Numbered from the stretch's first letter, positions 9,447 through 18,166 are shown. The stretch: 64,000 nucleotides of DNA from Syntrophales bacterium (GCA_023228425.1 JALOBE010000007.1:33769-97768), one strand, 5' to 3'. Made by a program: numbers and translations. Notes: generated by a model not told the origin, from the letters alone.

Positions 9447-10166
9447 TTGATACAAAAGCGCCTTTCCCCGCTCGTTGCGTTCGTCATGTGCATCATGTGG
9501 CTCTCCATATCCCACGCCTTCGCCGCATCCGGTCCGGAAACAATGACCGTTACGGCGGAAGGAACGGCATCAATCGAAAGCAGCAACTACGCGGAAGCCA
9601 GGAATCGAGCCATCGACTCCGCCCTCGGAAACGCCGTGGTCCGGGCAGTGGACCTGGCCGTCCCGCTTCACGTGAGAGTCACCAGGCAGGACGACATGGA
9701 TGCCATCCTCTCGGCTTCTTCACGACAGTACATCGGTGAATACAGGGTTCTCGACGAAACCCGCGACGGAGGTTCCTACGGTGTAACACTGTCGGCCACG
9801 GTGTGGGTTGCCGGGATACTGGCCGATCTTGACGGCCTTCGATCACAACTCCCGGATCCGGGAAGCGCTTCCAGAGGAACCGATCCGTCGCCGAGTGCCC
9901 TCTTTATCCTTTCCGTTGGCGGCGTGGAAAACTATGCTCAATATACGTCGCTGAAGATGTTTCTCGCAAATACGCTGCCCCGGGTCAAGGCAGTCCACGA
10001 ACGGACGATCCAATACGGCACGGTGGAATTCCAGATTCACGCGGAAGGAGGCGCCCGAGCCTTTGCCGACGATCTCTCATCGGCCCGCCTCCCCGGCATG
10101 ACCATGGCAATTCTCAAACGAACCGATTCCAGAATAGACGTCGATATTCGACAGCAATCGAGGTGA
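9447..10166 (+). CDS. Exported FlgT-N-like protein, TTG start
   Basis: 239 residues. The frame is open upstream, but a perfect AAGGAGG (9434-9440) sits 6 nt before a TTG at 9447. From there the protein starts with a classical signal peptide (charged MIQKR, hydrophobic stretch, cleavage near HAFA-AS), so TTG is preferred. The mature N-terminus (MTVTAEGTASIESSNYAEAR, then NRAIDSALGNAV) fits the FlgT N-terminal/LPP20-like fold of envelope proteins. Residues of about 125-235 resemble a second alpha/beta repeat (GGVENYAQYTSLKMFL...). Its stop overlaps the SD of the next lipoprotein gene, so the two are coupled. It is probably a periplasmic or outer-membrane assembly factor of unknown partner. Confidence 0.7.
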   Translation: MIQKRLSPLVAFVMCIMWLSISHAFAASGPETMTVTAEGTASIESSNYAEARNRAIDSALGNAVVRAVDLAVPLHVRVTRQDDMDAILSASSRQYIGEYRVLDETRDGGSYGVTLSATVWVAGILADLDGLRSQLPDPGSASRGTDPSPSALFILSVGGVENYAQYTSLKMFLANTLPRVKAVHERTIQYGTVEFQIHAEGGARAFADDLSSARLPGMTMAILKRTDSRIDVDIRQQSR

Positions 10167-10174
10167 AATCGCCC

Positions 10175-10837
10175 ATGCGCAGGGTCAATGGAATAATGGC
10201 AACTGTCCTGGTTGGTATCGTGCTCATGGTTATGGCGGGATGCATGTCCCGGGCTTCTCATGACGAAACCCTCCCCCCGGCCGCAACGGCGGCGGATGAA
10301 GGAGATGAGATACGGCTGATTGCCGTCATGCCCGTAGATGACAGGGTCGGTGATGCCCAGGCGTCTGAAATGCTGAGGGAGGAACTCCTCCAGCAGCTTT
10401 ATTTCAAGTGCTATCCGAAGGTCCCTCTTTCCTTCGTCGATGAACGGCTTGAGACCATTGCCGGGAATACTGATGCCTTAAGTGTTTCAACACAGTGGGC
10501 GGCAGCTTCCCTCGGTGTTGACGCACTTCTCTATACGACTCTCACGGAATGGAGCGTATCGCGGACTCTCCTGTACGGTTCAACGCGGGTCGCCGCTTCA
10601 TTCGAGCTCAAGAAGGCCGGGACGGGCGAAACCCTTTGGCGTGGAAGCCATGCGGCCACGGAACGGCATGTGGGCATTACGGGAAAGCGGGTGGAGGGGA
10701 AAGCCTACATGTCCTGCGGCGAAGTTCTCAGAAAGGCAGTCGAGACCGTTCTGTCCACCTTTCCCGAAGGTCCCGAAGCTCTGAACCCCCCTCTGCCGGA
10801 CACGCGGCCCTGGTACCGGCGCTGGTTGAGACGGTAG
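10175..10837 (+). CDS. Lipoprotein, GNA1162/DUF799-like
   Basis: 220 residues. The N-terminus is a lipoprotein signal ending in VMAGC (lipobox), so the protein should be lipid-anchored. After a short linker come IRLIAVMPVDDRVGDAQASE and a domain with AAASLGVDALLYTTLTEWS, in line with DUF799/GNA1162-type lipoproteins that form a TolB-N-like fold. The frame allows a GTG at 10163. GAGGTGA at 10160-10166 is an SD for ATG 10175, 8 nt away. The gene follows the FlgT-N-like exported protein without a gap, suggesting a joint envelope structure. The function is not known. Confidence 0.7.
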   Translation: MRRVNGIMATVLVGIVLMVMAGCMSRASHDETLPPAATAADEGDEIRLIAVMPVDDRVGDAQASEMLREELLQQLYFKCYPKVPLSFVDERLETIAGNTDALSVSTQWAAASLGVDALLYTTLTEWSVSRTLLYGSTRVAASFELKKAGTGETLWRGSHAATERHVGITGKRVEGKAYMSCGEVLRKAVETVLSTFPEGPEALNPPLPDTRPWYRRWLRR

Positions 10838-10910
10838 CGTGCCGCCGTCGATCCGTCAGCATCGGGTGATGGGGACCTCACGGACATGACGTTGAGGCAG
10901 GACGCCGGCG

Positions 10911-11489
10911 ATGAATATTCCGAACACGCTGACACTGTTCAGGATCATTCTTGTCCCTGTCGTTATTATTCTCCTGATTCAGGGATTCTTTGCGGCGGCA
11001 TTGGTTGTGTTTGCCCTGGCGGGCATAACCGACGGGCTCGACGGCTTCCTTGCCCGCCACCTTGACCAGAGAACCGAGTTGGGATCCTACCTCGATCCTC
11101 TGGCGGACAAGGCGCTGCTTATTTCATCCTTTGTCGTCCTTGCCCTGCTGGGAGTACTCCCGGGCTGGCTCACGGTTATCGTCATAAGCAGGGACTGCAT
11201 CATTTTTTTCGGCATCGTCATACTGTTCCTCATGGCAGTTCCCTTTGACATGAAACCCACGCTTGTGAGCAAAGTCACCACGTTCCTGCAGATCGCGACC
11301 GTTCTGGCGGCGCTGGTTCTTCTCAGCATGCCGGACATCACGGCGCCGCTCCTCACGTCTGTCCTCTTCTGGGTCACGGCAGCCTTCACGGGAGTATCAG
11401 GGCTTCATTACATAGGGCTGGCCATCGGCTACATCAACAGGAAAGGTCTCTCTCCGCCCCAATCCCGCCTGGACAAACCACACCGGTGA
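10911..11489 (+). CDS. pgsA: CDP-diacylglycerol-glycerol-3-phosphate 3-phosphatidyltransferase
   Basis: Integral membrane enzyme that makes phosphatidylglycerol phosphate from CDP-diacylglycerol and glycerol 3-phosphate, the committed step to PG and cardiolipin. It is 192 residues, normal size, with several membrane helices. The CDP-alcohol phosphotransferase motif is complete: DGLDGFLAR, then GSYLDPLADK (D-x2-DG-x2-AR-x8-G-x3-D-x3-D). The N-terminus MNIPNTLTLFRIILVP is typical of PgsA. The distinction from phosphatidylserine synthase rests on this N-terminus and length. Confidence 0.9.
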   Translation: MNIPNTLTLFRIILVPVVIILLIQGFFAAALVVFALAGITDGLDGFLARHLDQRTELGSYLDPLADKALLISSFVVLALLGVLPGWLTVIVISRDCIIFFGIVILFLMAVPFDMKPTLVSKVTTFLQIATVLAALVLLSMPDITAPLLTSVLFWVTAAFTGVSGLHYIGLAIGYINRKGLSPPQSRLDKPHR

Positions 11490-11683
11490 CGGCTTCGTAA
11501 AAAATGGCACCGGAGGCACGACCTCCGGCATCGTAACCGGATGCTTCGTCGCGCTCCGGCCTCCGCCATCGGGCGCCTACTCCGGAATACGATGCATTCT
11601 TCAGGACGCGTTCGCTGCGTCTTGGGGACCTGTTTACAAAGCCGTCCCGCAGTGGACGTTTTTCGACTTTGTTCGATATCGTC
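11488..11683. repeat. Dispersed repeat, copy B (full length, about 196 bp)
   Basis: The left end GACGGCTTCGTAAAAAA (from 11488) is an inverted match to the right segment TTTACAAAGCCGTC (11633-11646). The second module GGACGTTTTTCGAC (11654-11667) and TTCGATATCGTC follow. The interior is GC-rich and self-complementary (for example GGAGGCACGACCTCC). It begins immediately at the pgsA stop. Confidence 0.8.
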
Positions 11684-11691
11684 ATTAATAC

Positions 11692-11720
11692 TTGAGTAAA
11701 GGTATCGATGCTGATATACG
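11692..11720 (+). promoter_or_regulatory. Promoter of serC-serA-purA
   Basis: TTGAGT (11692-11697), a 17-bp spacer and TATACG (11715-11720), 42 bp before the serC ATG. It starts just outside repeat copy B. Confidence 0.6.
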
Positions 11721-11762
11721 TTTCAGGTTGTTTTATGACTCCATGATGACAGGGAGTATCGA

Positions 11763-12899
11763 ATGAATCACCGCTCCAACTTCAGTTCCGGACCCTGCAG
11801 CAAGCGTCCCGGATGGCACCTGTCGTGCCTGAAAGAAGCGGCCGTTGGACGGTCGCACAGAAGCGCCTTGGGCAAAAAGAAACTTGCCCGGGCAATCAGT
11901 GAAAGCAAACGGATTCTCGGGATACCCGACGACTACTTGCTGGGCATTTTCCCGGGTTCCGACACGGGGGCCTTCGAGGCCGCTCTGTGGTCTCTTCTCG
12001 GACCCCTGCCGGTAACGGTTCTTGTCTGGGAAAGCTTCGGTGAGGGCTGGGCAAAGGATGTGGCCGGACAGCTGAAGCTCAATCCCGTCATTCGGAAAGC
12101 CGAGTACGGCGAGATTCCCGATCTGGATGCCGTCGACTGGTCGAACGACGTTGTCTTCGTGGCCAACGGAACAACCAGCGGCGTCAAGATACCCCACTGG
12201 GACTGGATCCCGGACTCACGTCGCGGGCTCAGCATATGTGATGCCACGAGCGCTGTCTTCGCCATGCCCGTTGACTGGTCGAAAACAGATGTCCTCACCT
12301 ACTCGTGGCAGAAATGCCTGGGCGGCGAAGCAGGTCACGGAGTCCTCGTACTCAGTCCCCGGGCCGTGGAACGCATCGAATCCCACGAACCTCCCTGGCC
12401 GATACCGAAGGTATTCCGCATGAAAGAAAAGGGGACCGTCAACCGCGGCATTTTCGAGGGCAACACCATCAACACGCCTTCAATGATCTGTGTTGAAGAC
12501 TACCTGGACGCCCTGGCCTGGGCATCCGATACGGGTCTTGACGGTCTCATTGAACGAAGCATGAAAAACCTCGCGATCGTTGAAGACTGGGTAGCGAGCT
12601 TGGAGTGGATCGATTTCCTGGCGGCACGAAAGGAAATCAGGTCAAACACAGCGGTCTGCCTCACCATCACCCATCCCCGGTTCAGGGAACTGCCGAAGGA
12701 TGAACAGGCGGCGCACATCAAGACCGTCGTCAATACCCTGAGCGCATCGTCCATCGCCCACGACACGGGATCCTACAAGGATGCTCCCCCGGGATTTCGT
12801 TTCTGGTGCGGCCCCACTGTCGAATCCGACGACCTGGTTCGCGCCCTCGAGGGCCTCAGGAAGACCTGTCTTGAAACAATACCTGTTCTGAAAGCATGA
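11763..12899 (+). CDS. serC: Phosphoserine aminotransferase (Methanosarcina-type SerC)
   Basis: PLP enzyme converting 3-phosphohydroxypyruvate and glutamate to O-phosphoserine, second step of serine synthesis. It has 378 residues. The start MNHRSNFSSGPCSKRPGW is typical of the SerC branch (TIGR01365-like) that differs from E. coli SerC. The PLP Lys lies in YSWQKCLGGEAGHG. The loop NRGIFEGNTINTPSM holds phosphate- and PLP-contacting Thr/Asn residues. AGGGA 8 nt before the ATG is the SD. SerA follows after 10 nt, so both early serine genes are one unit. Confidence 0.92.
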   Translation: MNHRSNFSSGPCSKRPGWHLSCLKEAAVGRSHRSALGKKKLARAISESKRILGIPDDYLLGIFPGSDTGAFEAALWSLLGPLPVTVLVWESFGEGWAKDVAGQLKLNPVIRKAEYGEIPDLDAVDWSNDVVFVANGTTSGVKIPHWDWIPDSRRGLSICDATSAVFAMPVDWSKTDVLTYSWQKCLGGEAGHGVLVLSPRAVERIESHEPPWPIPKVFRMKEKGTVNRGIFEGNTINTPSMICVEDYLDALAWASDTGLDGLIERSMKNLAIVEDWVASLEWIDFLAARKEIRSNTAVCLTITHPRFRELPKDEQAAHIKTVVNTLSASSIAHDTGSYKDAPPGFRFWCGPTVESDDLVRALEGLRKTCLETIPVLKA

Positions 12900-12909
12900 A
12901 AGGATGTCC

Positions 12910-14493
12910 ATGAAAAGAGTACTTGTCAGCGATACACTGTCACCGGAAGGAATAGATATCTTCAGAAACACTCCCGGAATAGAAGTGGATGTGATGACCA
13001 ACCTGACGCCGGATGAACTCAAGGCGGTCATCAAGGATTACGACGGCCTTGCCGTACGCAGCGCTTCGAAGATAACGGCCGACGTCATTGCCCGCGCGGA
13101 CAAACTTGCCGTAATCGGACGGGCCGGCATCGGCCTCGACAACGTGGACGCCGAGGCGGCAAGCAAGCGCGGCATCGTGGTCATGAACACGCCGGGAGGC
13201 AACACCATAACGACGGCGGAACACGCCATCGCGATGATGCTTTCCCTTGCCCGGAAAATACCCCAGGCCACCATTTCCATGAAATCTGAAAAATGGCAGA
13301 AAAATGCCTTCATGGGATCCGAGGTAAACAACAAGACACTGGGAATCATCGGCATCGGACGGGTCGGCTCCATCGTCGCAAACCGGGCCCAGGGCCTGAA
13401 AATGCAAGTTATCGCCTATGACCCCTTCATTTCTCCCGAAGCGGCTGAAAAGGCGGGAATCCGCCTGCACACGCTTGACGAGGTCCTGGCCGCGTCTGAT
13501 TTTATCTCCGTCCACACGCCCCTTACGGATGACACGAGAGGCCTCATCAACGCCGCGGCATTCGAAAAAATGAAAAACGGCGTGTACATTATCAATTGTG
13601 CCAGAGGCGGAATCGTGGTTGAAGAAGATCTCTACCAGGCCCTTGTTTCCCGAAAGGTCGCCGGGGCCGCCCTGGACGTTTTTGAAGAAGAGCCCTCAAA
13701 AAACTATAAGCTCATGAAGCACGAGTCCGTCATCTGCACCCCTCACCTGGGCGCGTCGACGGACGAAGCCCAGCGGAACGTTGCCATTGCCATCGCCCAG
13801 CAGGTCGTTGACTATCTCACGAAGGGAGAAATCAGAAACGCCGTCAATTTCCCTTCCCTGAGCGCGGAAGCCCTGGCCCTGCTGCGACCCCACCTTATCC
13901 TGGCTGAAAAAATGGGTAGGCTGCAGTCCCAGACCCTCACCGGGGGTACCCGAAGAATAGAGATTCAGTATAGTGGCGAAATCCTTGAATATAATGTTGC
14001 TCCCGTCACCATAGCCTTCCTGAAGGGGTTCCTGACGCCGATCCTGAAGGAGACTGTGAATTTCATCAACGCGCCCATCATTGCCGGGGAACGCGGCATC
14101 CGGGTAATCGAATCAAAAAGTACCGAGATCAGGGATTACACCACCATGATATCCTCCCGGATCATCACCACGGCGGAGGAATCGCTCGTGGAAGGCTCTA
14201 TCTTCGGGCGGCGCGATCCCCGCATTGTGCGTATCAACGAATTTACCCTGGACGTCATGCCCGAAGGACACATGATTCTTCTGTACAATTATGACAAGCC
14301 GGGCGTTATCGGCAACATCGGCCTTACTCTCGGCAACATCGGGATCAACATCGCCCGGCTGAACCTGAGCAGGGAGTTGATCGACCAGAAGGCCCTCGTT
14401 GTTTTGAGTACCGACAGTCCCGCCAATGACGCGGTCCTGGTACAGCTCAAGCAACTGCCTAACATGATTTCCGTTACCCGTATAGAAATGTAG
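12910..14493 (+). CDS. serA: D-3-phosphoglycerate dehydrogenase
   Basis: Catalyses the NAD-dependent first step of serine synthesis. It is the long form of 527 residues. It has a substrate domain (1-100), a Rossmann NAD domain (GIIGIGRVGSIVAN, then INCARGGIVVEE and TPHLGASTDEA with the catalytic Arg, Glu and His), an intervening ASB-like domain (about 320-450), and a C-terminal ACT domain (VIGNIGLTLGNIGINIARLN) for serine feedback. An ATG at 12904 is in frame. AAAGG at 12899-12903 is spaced properly (6 nt) only for the ATG at 12910, hence this start. Confidence 0.96.
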   Translation: MKRVLVSDTLSPEGIDIFRNTPGIEVDVMTNLTPDELKAVIKDYDGLAVRSASKITADVIARADKLAVIGRAGIGLDNVDAEAASKRGIVVMNTPGGNTITTAEHAIAMMLSLARKIPQATISMKSEKWQKNAFMGSEVNNKTLGIIGIGRVGSIVANRAQGLKMQVIAYDPFISPEAAEKAGIRLHTLDEVLAASDFISVHTPLTDDTRGLINAAAFEKMKNGVYIINCARGGIVVEEDLYQALVSRKVAGAALDVFEEEPSKNYKLMKHESVICTPHLGASTDEAQRNVAIAIAQQVVDYLTKGEIRNAVNFPSLSAEALALLRPHLILAEKMGRLQSQTLTGGTRRIEIQYSGEILEYNVAPVTIAFLKGFLTPILKETVNFINAPIIAGERGIRVIESKSTEIRDYTTMISSRIITTAEESLVEGSIFGRRDPRIVRINEFTLDVMPEGHMILLYNYDKPGVIGNIGLTLGNIGINIARLNLSRELIDQKALVVLSTDSPANDAVLVQLKQLPNMISVTRIEM

Positions 14494-14520
14494 GGAAATC
14501 TTTCGGACCTGGAGAACTTC

Positions 14521-15816
14521 ATGGCTAGCATCGTTATTGTCGGAACCCAATGGGGTGACGAAGGAAAAGGCAAGATCGTCGATCTCTATTCCCAGGAGGC
14601 CGATGTTATTGTGCGCTTCCAGGGAGGTAACAATGCGGGACACACGCTGGTAGTCAATGATCAACAGACTATCCTGCATCTGATTCCGTCAGGTATCCTG
14701 CATGCCAACAAAACCTGCATCCTTGGAAGCGGCATGGTCATCAACCCGAAAGTTCTGCTTGAAGAGATGGACCTCCTCGCACAGCGGGGTCTCCTCCATG
14801 CAAATACGATGCTGCATATAAGTGACGCGGCCCACGTCATAATGCCCTACCACAGTCGTCTTGACCTGGCCCGGGAGTCGAAAAAGAAAACCATGAAAAT
14901 CGGGACAACGGGACGAGGGATCGGTCCGGCCTACGAGGACAAGGTTTCCCGGGTCGGAATCCGCGTCAGCGATCTTCTGAACGAAAAGGTATTCAGTCGT
15001 AAACTGAGATACAACATCAGGGAGAAAAATCATTACCTGCTCAACTACTGCGGAGAAAAACCTGTCAGTTTCAAAAAAATTCACGATGAATACATGGGCT
15101 ATGCCGACCGCTTGAGGTCTTACTGCACCAACACGGCCATGCTCCTTGACCGGTCAATTAAGGCGGGAAAGCACATCCTTTTCGAGGGAGCCCAGGGGAC
15201 ACACCTCGATATCGATCACGGAACCTACCCTTTCGTCACCTCGTCAAGCACGGTCGCGGGGAATGCCTGCTCGGGTTCCGGCGTAGGTCCCACGGACATA
15301 ACAGCCGTCATAGGAATCTGCAAGGCCTATACAACCCGTGTGGGAAGCGGCCCTTTTGTCACGGAACTCCATGACAAAACAGGCAGACGACTCCAGGAGA
15401 AAGGCAAGGAGTTCGGGGCCACCACAGGAAGAAAACGCCGGTGCGGCTGGCTTGACATGGTCATGGTGCGCCAGTCGGTCCGGCTCTCGGGAATCACAGG
15501 GATTGCCCTGACAAAGCTGGACGTTTTGACAGGCCTGGATACCATCAGGATATGTACCGCATACCGCCTGGAAACGGGGGAACTCATCGATTACCTGCCT
15601 TCCGACGTGGAGTCTCTCACGACATGCACGCCCGTTTACGAGGAGCTTGCGGGGTGGGAGGAGAACATCCGTACAGCCCGCAGCATGGAGGATCTGCCCC
15701 ACACCGTCAGGAAGTTTATCGATCGAATCGAGGAAATGAGTGATACTGAAGTAGTCCTCGTTTCCGTGGGGCCGGGCCGGCATGAAACCATCATAGTTCG
15801 GAACCCTTTTCGATGA
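14521..15816 (+). CDS. purA: Adenylosuccinate synthetase
   Basis: Joins IMP and aspartate using GTP to give adenylosuccinate, first committed step to AMP. It is 431 residues, standard. The N-terminal phosphate-binding loop WGDEGKGK (11-18) contains catalytic Asp13, and His41 lies in NNAGHT. Downstream are KIGTTGRGIGPAYEDK, EGAQGTHLDIDHGTYPFVT, the switch-like GVGPTDI, and TTGRKRRCGWLD. The SD GGAG is 6 nt upstream. It follows serA by 27 nt and precedes rsfS by 24 nt in the same operon. Confidence 0.97.
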   Translation: MASIVIVGTQWGDEGKGKIVDLYSQEADVIVRFQGGNNAGHTLVVNDQQTILHLIPSGILHANKTCILGSGMVINPKVLLEEMDLLAQRGLLHANTMLHISDAAHVIMPYHSRLDLARESKKKTMKIGTTGRGIGPAYEDKVSRVGIRVSDLLNEKVFSRKLRYNIREKNHYLLNYCGEKPVSFKKIHDEYMGYADRLRSYCTNTAMLLDRSIKAGKHILFEGAQGTHLDIDHGTYPFVTSSSTVAGNACSGSGVGPTDITAVIGICKAYTTRVGSGPFVTELHDKTGRRLQEKGKEFGATTGRKRRCGWLDMVMVRQSVRLSGITGIALTKLDVLTGLDTIRICTAYRLETGELIDYLPSDVESLTTCTPVYEELAGWEENIRTARSMEDLPHTVRKFIDRIEEMSDTEVVLVSVGPGRHETIIVRNPFR

Positions 15817-15828
15817 GGGCAAACGGGC

Positions 15829-15843
15829 AAGGAGGACTCCATA
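15829..15843 (+). promoter_or_regulatory. Perfect Shine-Dalgarno before an ATA codon (rsfS)
   Basis: AAGGAGG, 5 nt, then ATA, directly after the purA stop. It decides the rsfS start because no usual start codon exists in frame before the conserved core. Confidence 0.65.
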
Positions 15844-16242
15844 GACACGTCACGACCACCGGAAAATACAAAGGAGAGAGTCATTCTCTGCGTTAATGCA
15901 GCCCTCGCAAGAAACCCGCAGAAGCTTACCATCATAAGGATATCCGAGCTTTCGTCATTCGCCGACTATTTCATCGTCTGCAGCGGAAATTCGGACAGGC
16001 AGGTTCAGGCTATCGCGGAGGCCATCAGGGACGGCCTGAAGAAAAACAATATCCTTCCTCTTGGGATCGAGGGAGAACGGGCAGGCCAGTGGATATTGAT
16101 GGACTATGGAGATCTGGTGGTTCACATTTTTTATGAGCCCCTCCGGGAATTCTATAATTTAGAAGGGCTGTGGTCCGATGCTCCATCCATGGAAGTTGCC
16201 GAAGAGGCCCGGAACATCTCCGTTGCCGACCCTATCCCCTGA
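15841..16242 (+). CDS. rsfS: Ribosome silencing factor RsfS, apparent ATA start
   Basis: Binds ribosomal protein uL14 and blocks subunit joining under starvation. The frame encodes the whole family: LTIIRISELSSFADYFIVCS, GNSDRQVQAIAEAI, GQWILMDYGDLVVHIFY and EPLREFYNLEGLW. No ATG, GTG or TTG lies upstream of the conserved region. A perfect AAGGAGG (15829-15835) precedes an in-frame ATA at 15841 with 5-nt spacing, giving 133 residues of normal length. ATA is a rare but documented start (as in infC-like ATU/AUA cases), and it would limit expression. The alternative is a base error changing ATG to ATA. The 3' end overlaps the comF start. Confidence 0.85.
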   Translation: MDTSRPPENTKERVILCVNAALARNPQKLTIIRISELSSFADYFIVCSGNSDRQVQAIAEAIRDGLKKNNILPLGIEGERAGQWILMDYGDLVVHIFYEPLREFYNLEGLWSDAPSMEVAEEARNISVADPIP

Positions 16243-16969
16243 CAGGCGCGGATCGGTCCTGTCCGCGCTGGCGGCGTTGTGTTTTCCACCGCTGTGTGTC
16301 ACCTGCGGCGAGCTCCTTCGCGAGGAACCGATGGACGATCCTTTTTGTGGGAGCTGTTTCCGACGCATCACGCTGACCGGGGAACCGCTCTGCCCTCTGT
16401 GCGGCACTCCCTTTGCCGGTACGGACCATACCAGCCGTCTCTGCGGCGAATGTATCAGGAAACCTCCCCCCTATTCCCGGGCCAGAACCATCGGAGCCTT
16501 CAACGGTCCCCTTCTCGAGGCGATCCACCTTTTCAAGTATCGCAACCATCTGCCCGCCGGAGAACGCCTGGGCTCCCTGATGGCCCGGTGGAGCTATGAC
16601 ACCCTGTCCATAGCCGACTACGACCGGATCATTCCCGTGCCGCTTCACGCGGCTAAACTGAAGGAGCGCGGATTCAACCAGTCCCTGGTCCTGGCCCGAA
16701 GAATCGCCCGGTTCTCTGCCGTTCCCGTGGATGCCCTGAGCTTGCAGAAAATCGCGCCGGGACATCCCCAGGTCGGACTCGGGCGTGACCGGCGGCGGGA
16801 AAACGTGCGAGGAACGTTTGCCCTAAGGGGTGGAACGGAACTTGAAGGATTAAAGGTGCTCCTGGTGGATGATGTCTATACCACGGGCAGCACTGTCAGG
16901 GAGTGCACCCACGTACTGATGAAAAGCGGTGTCCGGGAAGTCGCCGTGCTCGCCCTTGCCCGCGCCTGA
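16178..16969 (+). CDS. comF: ComF family phosphoribosyltransferase-like protein
   Basis: 263 residues. An N-terminal double zinc ribbon (CVTCGELL, CGSCFRRI, CPLCGTPF, CGECIRKP) precedes a PRTase fold, with the PRPP loop VLLVDDVYTTGSTVREC and the KERGFNQSLVLAR segment typical of ComF/GntX. ComF proteins are linked to DNA uptake in competent bacteria, but the family is widespread and the role here is not shown. The ATG at 16178 lies inside the end of rsfS (65-nt overlap). A later non-ATG start cannot be excluded because the first 25 residues are not conserved-looking. Confidence 0.88.
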   Translation: MLHPWKLPKRPGTSPLPTLSPDRRGSVLSALAALCFPPLCVTCGELLREEPMDDPFCGSCFRRITLTGEPLCPLCGTPFAGTDHTSRLCGECIRKPPPYSRARTIGAFNGPLLEAIHLFKYRNHLPAGERLGSLMARWSYDTLSIADYDRIIPVPLHAAKLKERGFNQSLVLARRIARFSAVPVDALSLQKIAPGHPQVGLGRDRRRENVRGTFALRGGTELEGLKVLLVDDVYTTGSTVRECTHVLMKSGVREVAVLALARA

Positions 16970-17008
16970 CAGCCTGCCTGACATTGCCTGAACCATGGGG
17001 GAACTGTG

Positions 17009-17482
17009 ATGCAAAAGATTCTTTGCCGGGATGAGCTCAAGAAAACTCTTGACGGGCTGAAAGAACGAGGCAGCCGGATTGTTTTCACAAACGGATGCTT
17101 TGATCTGATTCACCGGGGCCATGTCACCTATCTGCGCGAGGCGAAGGCCCTTGGTGACGTGCTGGTCATTGCCGTCAACAGCGACGCCTCGGTGGCTTCC
17201 CTCAAGGGTCCGGGCCGTCCCATAGTTCCGGAGGAGGAACGCGTTGCCGTCGTTGCGGCCCTTGAATCGGCGGACTTTGTGACACTTTTCCATGAAGATA
17301 CGCCCCAGCGCCTTATCGAATACCTGGAGCCCCACATTCTCGTGAAGGGCGGTGACTGGAGGGAAAAGGATGTGGCAGGGCGGGATGTCGTAGAGCGGGT
17401 GGTTATCATTCCCTCCGTTCCAGGAGTCTCGACAACGGACATTATCGCCCGCATCAGAGAGCGACTCCGGCATGAATCATAA
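17009..17482 (+). CDS. rfaE2: D-glycero-beta-D-manno-heptose 1-phosphate adenylyltransferase
   Basis: Adenylyltransferase making ADP-heptose for the inner core of lipopolysaccharide. It corresponds to the C-terminal half of HldE as a separate protein, 157 residues. Nucleotidyltransferase motifs are VFTNGCFDLIHRGHVTYL (the HxGH motif) and VAVNSD-like VIAVNSDASV, then GRPIVPEEER, LVKGGDW and PGVSTTDIIARI. GTG 17006 precedes ATG 17009, and GGGGGA 7 nt before the ATG supports the latter. Its presence indicates LPS and an outer membrane. The kinase half (hldE N-terminal) is not in this window. Confidence 0.93.
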   Translation: MQKILCRDELKKTLDGLKERGSRIVFTNGCFDLIHRGHVTYLREAKALGDVLVIAVNSDASVASLKGPGRPIVPEEERVAVVAALESADFVTLFHEDTPQRLIEYLEPHILVKGGDWREKDVAGRDVVERVVIIPSVPGVSTTDIIARIRERLRHES

Positions 17483-17488
17483 TTTTGC

Positions 17489-17517
17489 TTTACAAAAAGT
17501 CTGTCATTGTATATAAG
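17489..17517 (+). promoter_or_regulatory. Promoter upstream of repeat copy C and dksA-like gene
   Basis: TTTACA (17489-17494), 17-bp spacer, TATAAG (17512-17517). Transcription would run through repeat copy C, putting its hairpins in the leader of the DksA-like gene, which starts about 220 nt downstream. Confidence 0.6.
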
Positions 17518-17542
17518 GACGCACATTTCTTAATCTTGACTT

Positions 17543-17706
17543 GACGGCTTCGTAAAAAGTCCGGATGCTGCGTCGCGCGCGCTCTTCCGTCACTGCGGCG
17601 TACCTCAACGTACGCCTCATTCCTCGGGATGTGCACGCCGCGCCTCAAGAAGTTTTTTACAAAGCCATACTGAATCAGACGTTTTTCGATTTTTTACGGG
17701 AACGTC
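17543..17706. repeat. Dispersed repeat, copy C (full length, about 164 bp)
   Basis: The left end GACGGCTTCGTAAAAAGTCC (17543) is inverted at the right as TTTTTTACAAAGCC (17655-17668). The AGACGTTTTTCGAT module and AACGTC follow. The interior holds the hairpin GGCGTACCTCAACGTACGCC. The interior is the reverse complement of copy D apart from a few substitutions. Confidence 0.85.
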
Positions 17707-17738
17707 AATCTTGAGAAGAGGATGGGAACGTCGTCACA

Positions 17739-18098
17739 ATGAAAGCCGAGCAACTGGAGTATTTCAGGGCACTGTTCAATCAGAAGATCGAGGAACTGCT
17801 GCGAGAAGCCGGAAAAACAGTCTCGGGCATGACCGGGTCGTCGGAAAGCTTTCCCGACCTCACGGACCGTGCGGCACAGGAATCTGACAGGGACTTCGAA
17901 CTGAGGATTCGCGATCGCGAGAGAAAACTCATAAAGAAAATGAAGGAAGCCCTTGAACGAATCGACAACGGCACCTTCGGCATATGTTCCTGCGGCAAAA
18001 AGATTTCTGAAAAGAGGCTCATGGCACGACCGGTTACGACGCTGTGTATCGACTGCAAGAAACGGCAGGAGGAACTTGAAAAGCAACGGGGCGACTGA
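17739..18098 (+). CDS. dksA: DksA/TraR-type zinc-finger transcription factor
   Basis: 119 residues. Like DksA it should enter the RNA polymerase secondary channel and act with (p)ppGpp at stringent promoters. A coiled-coil hairpin (about 5-75) carries an acidic tip-like segment (SFPDLTDRAAQESDRD). The zinc finger is CSCGKKISEKR...LCIDC (C-x-C and C-x2-C, the first pair being a C-S-C variant). The dksA C4 fold ends in a Lys/Glu-rich helix. SD GAGG is distant (about 14 nt). It stands alone, downstream of a strong promoter and repeat copy C. Confidence 0.88.
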   Translation: MKAEQLEYFRALFNQKIEELLREAGKTVSGMTGSSESFPDLTDRAAQESDRDFELRIRDRERKLIKKMKEALERIDNGTFGICSCGKKISEKRLMARPVTTLCIDCKKRQEELEKQRGD

Positions 18099-18166
18099 AC
18101 AGGCGTCTCAACAGATCCATTCCTGTTTCCCTTTTTTTGTGTCATCATCCTGTCCGGTCCTGTGAT

